Shown: in pieces, positions 1 through 7,631 of the stretch
How the letters are laid out: the number at the start of each line of letters is the position of its first letter
How positions within the stretch are numbered: position 1 is the stretch's first letter
Origin: Oxalobacteraceae bacterium
Lineage (GTDB): Bacteria; Pseudomonadota; Gammaproteobacteria; Burkholderiales; Burkholderiaceae_D
Reading direction: 5' to 3'
Length of the DNA stretch: 17,758 nucleotides
Assembly: GCA_003132085.1 (NCBI GenBank)
Contig: PKWO01000373.1
Coordinates: 1 to 17,758, forward strand
The notes under the pieces: generated by a model
What the model saw: the letters and a program-made list of their open reading frames with translations, nothing else
What the model was told of the DNA's origin: nothing
The model's database searches: none
Translations under genes and position numbers: made by a program

Positions 1-22
1 TATAATTGTCCGGACAATTATA
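1..22 (-). promoter_or_regulatory. Perfect 22-bp palindromic operator with overlapping -10 element
   Basis: The first 22 bases form a perfect inverted repeat centred on TTGTCCGGACAA (6-17), flanked on both sides by TATAAT read outwards to inwards. On the minus strand TATAAT (22-17) lies 17 bp downstream of TTGTGC (45-40), a weak -35, so a promoter reading left out of the window is plausible. On the plus strand any -35 would be outside the window. The same 12-bp core overlaps the -10 of the promoter upstream of hyuA (12083-12094), which suggests one shared repressor. The short symmetric core is the kind bound by GntR/FCD-family regulators; that family assignment is inference and no such regulator lies in the window. 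Confidence 0.7.
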
Positions 23-221
23 TATGAAACTCTAGAGCTGCACAACTTTTTTAATGTGCGATAGTGGGTCCGTTTGTTTTCAACTATCCCAAAGTCTGTC
101 ATAAAGGGAGCGTTGCGTCGTCATGAAAACTCCACCGTTTCATGGAACGGAGTCGAAGGGATCCAGCGACCTGACGGAAGGCAATCGTTGGCATGGCGAA
201 ACGACCAAAAATATCGGCCCG
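23..221. other. Non-coding spacer left of the amidohydrolase gene
   Basis: Between the end of the isochorismatase-fold gene and the left-edge palindrome I recognise no gene. The only structures seen are the weak terminator-like hairpin at 126-153 and the possible -35 (TTGTGC, minus strand, 45-40) of a promoter reading leftwards. Short plus-strand reading frames here run into the antisense strand of the amidohydrolase and lack a recognisable product. Confidence 0.5.
126..153 (-). terminator. Possible rho-independent terminator of the catabolic operon
   Basis: Read on the minus strand, ACTCCGTT can pair with AAC and GGAGT across a 6-nt loop and a 3-nt bulge, and four T residues follow directly. 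It lies about 70 bp past the stop codon of the last operon gene, where a terminator is expected. The stem is imperfect and the T tract short, so it may be only a 3' end-stabilising hairpin. Confidence 0.3.
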
Positions 222-812
222 TCAGGCGAGCAGCGCTATGGCTTCTTCGGCACTGATCACATCGCCGTATTTCAGCCCGATATCGCGCAGGTTGGCATCA
301 TGGGCATAACGATCACGGTCGCCACATGCATCGCTTGCGACAACCACTCGGAAATTGTGTTGAAGCGCATCGACAGCCGACGCCCGCACGCAGCCACTGG
401 TGCTGAACCCACATACAACTACCGAGTCCACATTCCGCGCCTGCAGCGAATTGAGCAACGACGTTCCAAAGAATGCGCTGGGCAGACGCTTGATAATAAC
501 GAGGTCATCTGTCGACGGCAGGATCTCCGGATGAATGTCTGCCAGCATGCCGCCCTCCTCCAAAAGATTCAGAATCGGCAGTTTTTCCCTCAGGACGCTG
601 CCCTGATCTGACCTGGAGTAGGCGTTCACGGTATAGGCAATCGGAAGTTTCCGACTCCTGAATCCTTTTATGAGTGCAGCGATCGCTGCAAGCTCTGACG
701 AGCTTTCCGCACCAAGCGGGGACGCTTTATCGGCAAACCCAAGCGTCGCATCAACAATAATCAAAGCGGGATGCTTGCCGAGCCCGACGCGCGCATGAGG
801 AAGTGTCGCCAT
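222..812 (-). CDS. Isochorismatase-fold cysteine amidohydrolase (N-carbamoylsarcosine amidase-like)
   Basis: This 196-residue protein has the layout of the cysteine-hydrolase (isochorismatase-like) superfamily. The presumed Asp-Lys-Cys triad is visible: D21 in LIIVDATLGF, K108 in IIKRLPSAFFGT, and C141 in STSGCVRAS. The run after the nucleophile (TSGCVRASAVDAL, then VASDACGDRD and KYGDV) resembles N-carbamoylsarcosine amidohydrolases more than true isochorismatases. Expected reactions are hydrolysis of an N-carbamoyl group or a primary amide to ammonia, in the cytoplasm. The ATG has a good Shine-Dalgarno (CGGAG). It is the last gene of the leftward array, 97 bp after the DUF1329 gene and separated from it by a strong hairpin. 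With HyuA/HyuB upstream, opening of a cyclic ureide or imide followed by removal of the carbamoyl group is possible. Maleamate or nicotinamide hydrolysis are alternatives. The fold is secure, the substrate is not. Confidence 0.9.
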   Translation of the reverse strand: MATLPHARVGLGKHPALIIVDATLGFADKASPLGAESSSELAAIAALIKGFRSRKLPIAYTVNAYSRSDQGSVLREKLPILNLLEEGGMLADIHPEILPSTDDLVIIKRLPSAFFGTSLLNSLQARNVDSVVVCGFSTSGCVRASAVDALQHNFRVVVASDACGDRDRYAHDANLRDIGLKYGDVISAEEAIALLA

Positions 813-858
813 ACAGTCTCCGATAACGTTGGTTTAAAACTCATACGAACAATGTACA

Positions 859-892
859 ACATCTGGGGCGAGTGCCGACTCGCTCCAGATGT
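859..892 (-). promoter_or_regulatory. Strong intergenic stem-loop between DUF1329 and amidohydrolase genes
   Basis: Bases 859-873 and 878-892 form a 15-position stem with one mismatch on the minus-strand transcript (ACATCTGG paired with CCAGATGT, then GCGAGT paired with ACTCGC) and a 4-nt loop. No T tract follows on either strand, so it is not a classical terminator. It sits 17 bp beyond the DUF1329 stop (910) and 47 bp before the amidohydrolase start. It could be an mRNA-processing or stability element, or an attenuator that sets a different level for the last gene. Confidence 0.6.
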
Positions 893-909
893 ATCTACCC
901 TCGGATGTA

Positions 910-2169
910 TTACTGTCCTGCTGCTTCGAGTTTCCCCAGCGTCACATCGTCGGCCTTGATATTCGCGTTTGTCCTCGCGCTTGGATGATTGACGAATACC
1001 GTACCATGACGCCGCTTGAAGTCCATCGTATGTCCCTGATTCGAAATATAGGTCATCGTACCGTCATCACCCTTCACTGCACGGGTAGAGTAAATCATCG
1101 ACTTCCAGAAATCGCCTTTCTTGTCGTAGGTCTCGGCGAAATGGATCCGATTTAGCTGCGTATCCAAATAAATGATCTTACGGCTGTATGGATGGTCAGT
1201 GGGCGGAACAGCTTCAATCACGTGTACCTCCCGCGGCTCCCACTCATCTTTGATATTCCAATGAGGGGCATTTTTCAGATCGACGGTCGGAAACTCCTCC
1301 GGCGTGCCTTTCTTGGATTCATCCCATGCGCTTGAGCCGACGGCAACAGCAAGTACCCAACGCTTGCCGAGATATTTGTAGCTCTTGTACCAACTGGGGC
1401 GCGCATTCCATATCTCAATATCGTCGTTTAGCTGATCGGTGCCGCCGATCGGATCCATCCAGGCACCGCCTGGCAAGCGACGCGTACGGCGTACGTTCTT
1501 GATGTACACCCACTGGTCCTCAAGTCGGGCACTGTCATAACGCGTGGTGAACGTACCGAGCCCACGGATATCCTGTGGATAGGTGGCGAACAACAAGGTG
1601 CGAGTAAATTCAGAGCCATCACCATCAACTGGCACGCCCTGTCCGGTGAGACGGTTTTTCATAAAATAGCGCAGGAAACGCCAGTGCTGGGTGCGCTCTA
1701 GGCCCTTGTCCTGATCAATCAATAAGAATGCGAACTTCGGATAATCCATGACTTGCCCAACCGGCGACGCATAGTAAAAGTTCCATACGAGCTTTTCAGC
1801 GTAGTTGGGATCGTCTGACTGCGCATTCGGGAATGGAATACCCGCCTTATAGCCGGACACCTCGTTTTTGGCCGGATCGTATTTCACTTCACCCGCATAT
1901 TTTCGCGTGGCTTCAATGGTTTTAGGATCTAGCGCTATCGGAGCTGATTTTTTTAACTTGATTGTGAGGCCATAATCACGGATCTGCAGTTCAATTTTTT
2001 CCGGCAACATGCTGCCAATCTTCTTGCCTTCAAACGTGTCGTTCTTGACCTGATCCAGGTTGGCCTTACTGACCACGGTCCCTGCCGGAAGCTCTGCAGC
2101 AACCGCGTTGATGACCCCCGCTGCCATTAATGCTGCCAGCGTCACTTTATAGAACTTTTTCGTTTTCAT
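910..2169 (-). CDS. DUF1329 family periplasmic protein (LolB-like fold expected)
   Basis: This is a 419-residue protein with a clear Sec signal peptide: positive start MKTKKFYK, hydrophobic stretch at about residues 9-22, and likely cleavage after AVAA (about residue 25). The mature part matches the usual length and style of DUF1329 proteins, rich in aromatic and charged residues and with phrases such as WNARPSWYKSYKYLGKRW. Members are predicted to have a LolB-like lipid-binding fold and usually sit beside DUF1302 genes. The reaction or ligand is unknown; a role handing a hydrophobic compound between periplasm and outer membrane is inference. The start is supported by GAGGGGAT upstream. It follows the DUF1302 gene by 38 bp in the same direction, so they are surely cotranscribed. 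Confidence 0.88.
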   Translation of the reverse strand: MKTKKFYKVTLAALMAAGVINAVAAELPAGTVVSKANLDQVKNDTFEGKKIGSMLPEKIELQIRDYGLTIKLKKSAPIALDPKTIEATRKYAGEVKYDPAKNEVSGYKAGIPFPNAQSDDPNYAEKLVWNFYYASPVGQVMDYPKFAFLLIDQDKGLERTQHWRFLRYFMKNRLTGQGVPVDGDGSEFTRTLLFATYPQDIRGLGTFTTRYDSARLEDQWVYIKNVRRTRRLPGGAWMDPIGGTDQLNDDIEIWNARPSWYKSYKYLGKRWVLAVAVGSSAWDESKKGTPEEFPTVDLKNAPHWNIKDEWEPREVHVIEAVPPTDHPYSRKIIYLDTQLNRIHFAETYDKKGDFWKSMIYSTRAVKGDDGTMTYISNQGHTMDFKRRHGTVFVNHPSARTNANIKADDVTLGKLEAAGQ

Positions 2170-2207
2170 TGTTTATCCCCTCTATGTGTAGAATATCTTG
2201 TGTCAGA

Positions 2208-3887
2208 TCAGAACTGCCGCGTCACACGGATGGCGAGTTGGTCCGCATTGGCAAAGTACCCAATCAGACTGGGGCCACTTCCCTGAACTTCATATTGTCC
2301 AGTGGTCGGATTGAGATAGCGTGTTTTCTCGTTCCCATTGGCGAAAAAAAGGTCGAGTTCGGCTCGCACACGCCACTTGTCGCCCAACACCCACTCGATC
2401 GACGGAATGAAAAAGCCGCCACCGTAACTCACGTCCCAACCTACCGCGATCGTCGGATTGATGCGGTCATTGCTGTAGTTCATAGCCAAAACCCCTGTCA
2501 GAAGCGCCGAATCCCTGGCGCGCGCAGGGCTCATGAAGGCACCTTCGACCAATTCATCGGCACTATTAAACCCGAGAATATGTGTGTTGAAAAGTTGAAT
2601 CGAACCGAAGGACGGGCGGCTGGTTCCGATCGAACTGCTCAGGTTAATGGTCTTATCGATACGGAACATGGTCGTCACCGTATTCTTCAGCATCACGCCG
2701 AATGCGCCCGGAGTAATATTGGTGCCAAATTTGCCGTTGTCGAAGCCATAGTTATAGGCGCTATCTTTTTGATAGACCACTTCGGCAGAAAGCACGCCAT
2801 CCACCGCTGCGTTATAGGTTGATACCGTAAAACCGGCAATCTCCGTCTTCGGCATTATCCAGTCACCGAACTGCAAAGGATTGCCATAGGGATTGGGGCT
2901 GTTCGCGCCACATGCTACCGGAGTCTGCTTGAATGAAGTGTAGGAACTTGCTGGCCTACCGAGCAGCCCAAGTGTGGCAGAGCAGGGATTGAAGACTGGG
3001 TTACCATTGAATGTACTCAATGCGGCTAGAGAATAATTTATATCTCCAGCAGTCCCCTGCCAACGTAGTCCACCCGTTACATCATTTACGTCAGCACCTT
3101 TACTATGGTAGTTGTAGTCAGACGCATACATGAAGCTTGCTCCCCGAAATGGCTGCTCGCTCCAACGGCCACCTGCGAGATCATAGCTGTTTCCTATATC
3201 CGAGTTACGATCCCAACCGGGACGAATGAATGCATCGAACGAGCCTTTGGCCTCCGGCACCTGAACGGTCATCCGTGCCATGATCAATGGTTTGCGCAGC
3301 TCCTCGTTTTCTGGCTCGAGGAAAGAGCGCCACCGGTAGTCAAAGCCTTGGACCACGTCCATTGCACGGAAAAAGTCGCTCTCGCCCCATACAATCTGCT
3401 GTTTGCCGACTTTCAACTTTACCCTGTCGTTCAGGGTAAAATCGCCCCACAATTCACGCAGCTCTCCCTCGTTATAGTTATTCATAATGCCGCCGATGTT
3501 GCCGCCACCGGTGGTCGAGAATACGCTTGCTGTGGAACCTGGCGGTGCATTGGCGGGTGGAGCCGTCAATGATCTTAAATAATTCGTTTCGTATTCTCGG
3601 TCAAGGCGGCCAATGGCCTTGAATTTCATGGAAGTATTGGGGTCCCAATCGGCATCAAGATCAATCGTGCCACGGACCATAGAAAGCTTGTCCTTGGCAT
3701 TAGCGGCTTCTGGCTGATTCTGTAAATTCATTGACCCCGCAGCACGCACATAGCCACCGAGATTAAAGGTGCTCTCCGGTATAACTCCAGCATCGTCCGC
3801 AGCAAATCCCGGCGAGGTAATTGCAACTGCCATAATGGCGATAACCGCTGAATTGAGTCTTGTGATTGGTTTTTTATGGTCCATCAT
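2208..3887 (-). CDS. DUF1302 family outer-membrane protein
   Basis: This 559-residue protein has a signal peptide (hydrophobic SAVIAIMAVAITSP, cleavage near residue 29-30, GFA-ADD). The mature chain has beta-barrel character: alternating polar and aromatic strands, many Gly/Asn turns and a terminal phenylalanine (VTRQF), the usual C-terminal signal for outer-membrane barrel insertion. The segment GKQQIVWGESDF at about residues 161-172 is typical of DUF1302 proteins. The first of two adjacent ATGs is chosen because AGGGG lies 5 bases upstream. It sits between the RND transporter gene (51-bp gap) and the DUF1329 gene (38 bp). A channel or scaffold for a hydrophobic molecule is the likely role (inference); no substrate is demonstrated by the sequence. 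Confidence 0.88.
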   Translation of the reverse strand: MMDHKKPITRLNSAVIAIMAVAITSPGFAADDAGVIPESTFNLGGYVRAAGSMNLQNQPEAANAKDKLSMVRGTIDLDADWDPNTSMKFKAIGRLDREYETNYLRSLTAPPANAPPGSTASVFSTTGGGNIGGIMNNYNEGELRELWGDFTLNDRVKLKVGKQQIVWGESDFFRAMDVVQGFDYRWRSFLEPENEELRKPLIMARMTVQVPEAKGSFDAFIRPGWDRNSDIGNSYDLAGGRWSEQPFRGASFMYASDYNYHSKGADVNDVTGGLRWQGTAGDINYSLAALSTFNGNPVFNPCSATLGLLGRPASSYTSFKQTPVACGANSPNPYGNPLQFGDWIMPKTEIAGFTVSTYNAAVDGVLSAEVVYQKDSAYNYGFDNGKFGTNITPGAFGVMLKNTVTTMFRIDKTINLSSSIGTSRPSFGSIQLFNTHILGFNSADELVEGAFMSPARARDSALLTGVLAMNYSNDRINPTIAVGWDVSYGGGFFIPSIEWVLGDKWRVRAELDLFFANGNEKTRYLNPTTGQYEVQGSGPSLIGYFANADQLAIRVTRQF

Positions 3888-3938
3888 GTATTCCCCTAAA
3901 AGTTGCTCCTATTATTTTGCGATAAAATGCGAACCTCT

Positions 3939-6353
3939 TTATACACTCCCTTGTACAACAACATCGTTTAGACTAAAAGTGTTCGTCTGATAAGTCGCCT
4001 GATCGAAAATGAATTTTGGTTTTAGCAGAACCACTAGCGAAGGCATCAGAAGCAACGAGCTTGCCGCCGATACGAACAACCAGAGAGCCATAAGAATCCC
4101 CATCTCAGCCTGAAATCGGATCGATGAGAAGTACCAGATGACGACGCTCGTAATCAGTGTCGCTGCGGTTACGAGGACACCGCGTCCCGCCGACAGCAGA
4201 GACCCTTCGACAGCCTGAGGCAGCGTGAGGCCGCGCTTGAGTTCCTCGCGAATACCATCCACCACATAGAACGCATAGTCGACACCAAGGCCAATGCCCA
4301 ATGCGGCGATCGGCAAGGTATTAATATTCAGACCTATTCCCTTCCATGCCATGAAGCTGAAGGTCAAGGTATTCGACAACAGGACAGGCACCATGAAGAA
4401 CAAGCCTGCCTGCAGTGAGCGGTAGGCCACCGCGCAACAAATGAGCAATACCAGCAACGCCAGCGCAATGCTTTCAATCTGGTGAAACAGGATGACTTCG
4501 TTGACTGCGGCCAGCACCCCGACCAAGCCGCCTGCTAGGCGGAATTTCACGGGACTGTCGGGATTGGCAGCGTTAAACTCCTCGACCCGTGAGATTGCGG
4601 TGCGAATTGTTTGGCCGGTGTGATCGCGGAAGAAAAGGGTAATCGACGCGTCCTTGTACTGAGGATCGACGAAGCGATCGATATCGCCCGGATCTGTTCC
4701 AGACGTGTAAAGGAACATGATTTCGCCGTTCTCTGCTGCCGAGTTGCCGAATTCATCGAAACGTGGGTTGCCTTCGTGCAGAGTACGCTTCATCACCGGC
4801 ACAATGTCCGCGATTGACAGGCTAGCCCCGACCTCCGGCTGGTTTTCCATGAATCGCTGAAATTTTGCGATCACGTTCAATGCCGCAGGTTCCTTTAGCC
4901 CATCGGTCCTATCCACGCTGCCAACCACAAACATCCGATCCGCACCGGAAAATCGCTGATTGATTTCTTTGGCCGCGATGTTGTAGACAGAATTTTTCCA
5001 GAGAATCGGGGAGCCCGGATTCGCGTCGCCGACTTGGAGGCGAAATGCGTAAGCCCCCGAAATAAGGAATACCACTACCGTAATGATTACAACGGTATAT
5101 CTGTGTTTTGAAGTCGCCAACTGCGCGCAGCGTCTGAGCATGGAATGCATTGCCGGTTGCAGGTTTATCGCATGCGCGTAGTGATTTGGCCTCTTAATCC
5201 AGGAAAGCAGAACTGGCGTTAATACCACGGCACTGATCGAAATTGTCATCACCCAAACAGTTCCGATGATTGCTACTTTTTGTAGTAACGGAATCGGCGC
5301 GAGCGAAACCACGATCATGCAGCCCGCATCCGCAATCACGCCCAGCATGCCGGGCTTGAACAAAGCATACATAGCTGCTTTCGACGCGGCGACTGAACTG
5401 GTTTCACCATTTTGGATTACATCGTCATAATGCGTCACTAGCTGCACTGAATGGGAGATGGCACGAGCTGTAATCAGGAACGCCACCACGATGACCAAAG
5501 GATCCATGTGAAAACCGAGAATACTCGACGTCCCAAGAGCCCAGACGGAACTAACGATACCAGCCAGCAACGGTAGAATGGTGCCACGCCAAGTACGCGC
5601 GGTAATAAACAGCAATGTGATCAGCGCAGCGAGCGTAATCAAGAAAATTCTGGCCGTCTCTGGAAGGTAATGTCTGACCCAGCCGTAAAGAAGTGGTTCG
5701 CCGATGGCACGCACGGTGACCCCGTTACCCTCGACCGATCGCATCACTTTATTTATCCCGTCAAATGCCTTGGAATAGTCAAGCTCAGCATCATAGAAGT
5801 CGACAGTAATCAATGCAGCTTTCAAATCGGCCGATACATACGTTCCGTACACCATGTGGTTTCGCAGCACCGAGTCCCTCAGGACAGCAATGTCTTTGTC
5901 AGTCTTTGGGATGTCCGGAAACATCAATGGCTGAATGTCGATTCCTTCCGTCGACGAGCGCACCTCCTTAAGCTTTTTGGAAGCGAGTGAGATCACCTGA
6001 AACTGATTCACGCCCGGAACAAATTGCAACGCTTGTGTCGCTTTTTGAATTTTCTGCAGTACTTCTGGTTTGAATATATCGCCCTGGTCAACAGACAACA
6101 TGATGGAGACCATGTTCGAACTACCGAACGTCTGCTTGAATTTTTCGTGGACTTGAATGTATTGATGCTTGTATGGAAGGTAATCGTTGAATACCGTTTT
6201 GAGCTCGATGCGGGATGCGAACAAGCCCATCACCAAGGTCATGAAGGTCACAATGGAAACGACCGCTACTCGATATCGGATACAAAAGTCAACAAAGTGA
6301 CTGACAAATCCATGTGGCTCAGATTCGTTCATCAAAAATTCACGTGGTTTCAT
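3939..6353 (-). CDS. RND/MMPL-family inner-membrane transporter
   Basis: The 804-residue protein has the duplicated RND plan: one membrane segment at about 29-47, a large periplasmic loop to about 230, a cluster of five segments at 234-386, a seventh at about 419-437, a second loop, and a final cluster at about 625-780. Hallmarks are ITARAISHSVQL (about 294-305) and GIGLGVDYAFYVVDGIREE (about 686-704), the latter characteristic of the MMPL/hopanoid-transporter branch and not of drug pumps of the AcrB type. It is powered by proton flow and probably moves a lipid-like or hydrophobic molecule. Its ATG overlaps the stop of the YCF48-like gene (ATGA), indicating translational coupling. No membrane-fusion protein or TolC-type gene is nearby; DUF1302/DUF1329 may take that place (inference). 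Confidence 0.9.
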   Translation of the reverse strand: MKPREFLMNESEPHGFVSHFVDFCIRYRVAVVSIVTFMTLVMGLFASRIELKTVFNDYLPYKHQYIQVHEKFKQTFGSSNMVSIMLSVDQGDIFKPEVLQKIQKATQALQFVPGVNQFQVISLASKKLKEVRSSTEGIDIQPLMFPDIPKTDKDIAVLRDSVLRNHMVYGTYVSADLKAALITVDFYDAELDYSKAFDGINKVMRSVEGNGVTVRAIGEPLLYGWVRHYLPETARIFLITLAALITLLFITARTWRGTILPLLAGIVSSVWALGTSSILGFHMDPLVIVVAFLITARAISHSVQLVTHYDDVIQNGETSSVAASKAAMYALFKPGMLGVIADAGCMIVVSLAPIPLLQKVAIIGTVWVMTISISAVVLTPVLLSWIKRPNHYAHAINLQPAMHSMLRRCAQLATSKHRYTVVIITVVVFLISGAYAFRLQVGDANPGSPILWKNSVYNIAAKEINQRFSGADRMFVVGSVDRTDGLKEPAALNVIAKFQRFMENQPEVGASLSIADIVPVMKRTLHEGNPRFDEFGNSAAENGEIMFLYTSGTDPGDIDRFVDPQYKDASITLFFRDHTGQTIRTAISRVEEFNAANPDSPVKFRLAGGLVGVLAAVNEVILFHQIESIALALLVLLICCAVAYRSLQAGLFFMVPVLLSNTLTFSFMAWKGIGLNINTLPIAALGIGLGVDYAFYVVDGIREELKRGLTLPQAVEGSLLSAGRGVLVTAATLITSVVIWYFSSIRFQAEMGILMALWLFVSAASSLLLMPSLVVLLKPKFIFDQATYQTNTFSLNDVVVQGSV

Positions 6354-7330
6354 TTGAAGCTCTTGAAGTGGTTATTTTTATCGAAAGATCCGAAGCCAGC
6401 GCCGGCGATGATCCACCGATCGGCCGACGGTTCGATACCGGTATACCAGGAGTAATCACGATCGACGAGCCGGACAGCGTCCCAGCTGACGCCATCTGCG
6501 CTTCGAAGCATCAGCCCCTGATCGGCTGCCACCAACCATCCTGTCGAGCCGTGATGAACATCGAACAGATGCACCTTGGTGGTCGACTCGACTGGCTTCC
6601 AATTGGCGCCGACGTCAGCTGTTGCAATAAGAACGCCGTCAAGGCCGGCGGCAATGCCGTTTTTCTGATCCCGGAACGCGACCGCATTCAGACTCGATTT
6701 GATGGGACTGGTAATGCTTTCCCACGTTGCCCCGGCATCACGCGACCGATTGATTCTTCCGAACTCGCCAACCAAAATCCAGACATCACCGATAGCGGCT
6801 ACATCATTCCAGGCGACGTCTTCCCTTTTACCGATCGATGTCCATGTTTTGCCTGAATCGCGCGTCATCAAGACGGTACCGTACTCACCAACCACAAGAG
6901 CTGCGCTGACCCCGATTGATTTGGCTCGAATTAATTTTGCCGATGCCACGCTTGGAGGCAACCCGACGACCAAGGTCCAGACCTTGCCGCCATCCTCTGT
7001 TCGCATTACTGTACCGAGGTTGCCAACCGCAATGGCCCGCTTTGCGTCCCAGGCTACGATCGATTGCAGGTTGGCTTCGCCCGCAGCATGTTGCACCATC
7101 CAGGTTTTCCCCCCATCATCGCTGCGAATGATCTTTGCATTGCGCCCGACGGCCCATACGATGTTTTCTCCAGGCGCGGCAACTCCATAAAAAGCATCGC
7201 GCGCCTGGATTGGCGATAACGGGAGACTGGCACCGACCGCCGTTGGCTTAATAAAAAATGCCGCATAAAGAAGTGCGCCAATGATCAGAAAGGGAAACAG
7301 CGAGGTCGACGTCCTAAAAATTCGATTCAT
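6350..7330 (-). CDS. YCF48-like/BNR-repeat beta-propeller protein, membrane-anchored
   Basis: This 326-residue protein has one N-terminal hydrophobic segment (about 11-27) that serves as a signal anchor or uncleaved signal. Beta-propeller blades follow, each with an Asp-box-like motif: RSDDGGKTW (69-77), RTEDGGKVW (110-118), TRDSGKTW (156-163), RSRDAGATW (195-203) and degenerate later copies. This is the pattern of YCF48/BNR proteins related to the photosystem II assembly factor, used in non-photosynthetic bacteria as periplasmic partners of RND transporters. It overlaps the transporter gene by 4 bp, so the two products probably act together. The start follows the lyase remnant by 3 bp, and its Shine-Dalgarno (GGAAA) lies inside the end of that remnant. 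An enzymatic role is not evident. Confidence 0.85.
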   Translation of the reverse strand: MNRIFRTSTSLFPFLIIGALLYAAFFIKPTAVGASLPLSPIQARDAFYGVAAPGENIVWAVGRNAKIIRSDDGGKTWMVQHAAGEANLQSIVAWDAKRAIAVGNLGTVMRTEDGGKVWTLVVGLPPSVASAKLIRAKSIGVSAALVVGEYGTVLMTRDSGKTWTSIGKREDVAWNDVAAIGDVWILVGEFGRINRSRDAGATWESITSPIKSSLNAVAFRDQKNGIAAGLDGVLIATADVGANWKPVESTTKVHLFDVHHGSTGWLVAADQGLMLRSADGVSWDAVRLVDRDYSWYTGIEPSADRWIIAGAGFGSFDKNNHFKSFK

Positions 7331-7333
7331 ATA

Positions 7334-7630
7334 TCAATTTCCCTGCATCGTCAAAGTTGAGCGTGCCGCGTTGGTGCGTTCGGCGCCACTTGCATCAGGC
7401 ACCAGTGCCGAATACTGCGCCCCGCCTTTCACAGGAAAGACCGGACAGAACATGTCGGCATCGGCCATCTGCGGCACGGCCATAGGTGAAACGAAGCTGA
7501 TTAACTCCGCCGCAGGGATACCTGCGACGGCTAACGCGCGAATCAAGTCGAGCTTATCGTTCAGCGAAATTTGTTTATGCAGGCTCTGCAACCCATCGCG
7601 CGGTCCCATTTCGTTGATAACAATGTCCTC
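7334..7630 (-). pseudogene. Truncated HMG-CoA-lyase-type gene (N-terminal remnant)
   Basis: The frame reads IVINEMGPRDGLQ, then ELISFVSPMAVPQMADAD and YSALVPDASGAER, an unmistakable start of an HMG-CoA-lyase family TIM barrel with the catalytic Arg-Asp pair. It ends about 90 residues after the first in-frame ATG (7609), against about 300 for the family, so the His-x-His and Cys active-site parts are missing. An ATG overlapping the HyuB stop as ATGA is one base out of frame with the conserved N-terminus, suggesting that the original coupled start was lost by a single-base deletion. The 3' end runs straight into the ribosome site of the YCF48-like gene. The sequence differs clearly from the intact lyase at 12264-13238, so it is an older paralogue, not a recent copy. 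Translation from 7609 remains possible but should not give an active enzyme. Confidence 0.8.
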
Positions 7631-7631
7631 G

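Noticed and set aside
123..611. Plus-strand open frame opposite the amidohydrolase gene
   Set aside because: It is antisense to a well-supported gene with its own ribosome site and catalytic triad, and its product has no recognisable features.
2130..2822. 230-residue plus-strand frame opposite the DUF1302 gene
   Set aside because: Shadow of the coding strand; composition is Arg/His-rich as expected for an antisense frame.
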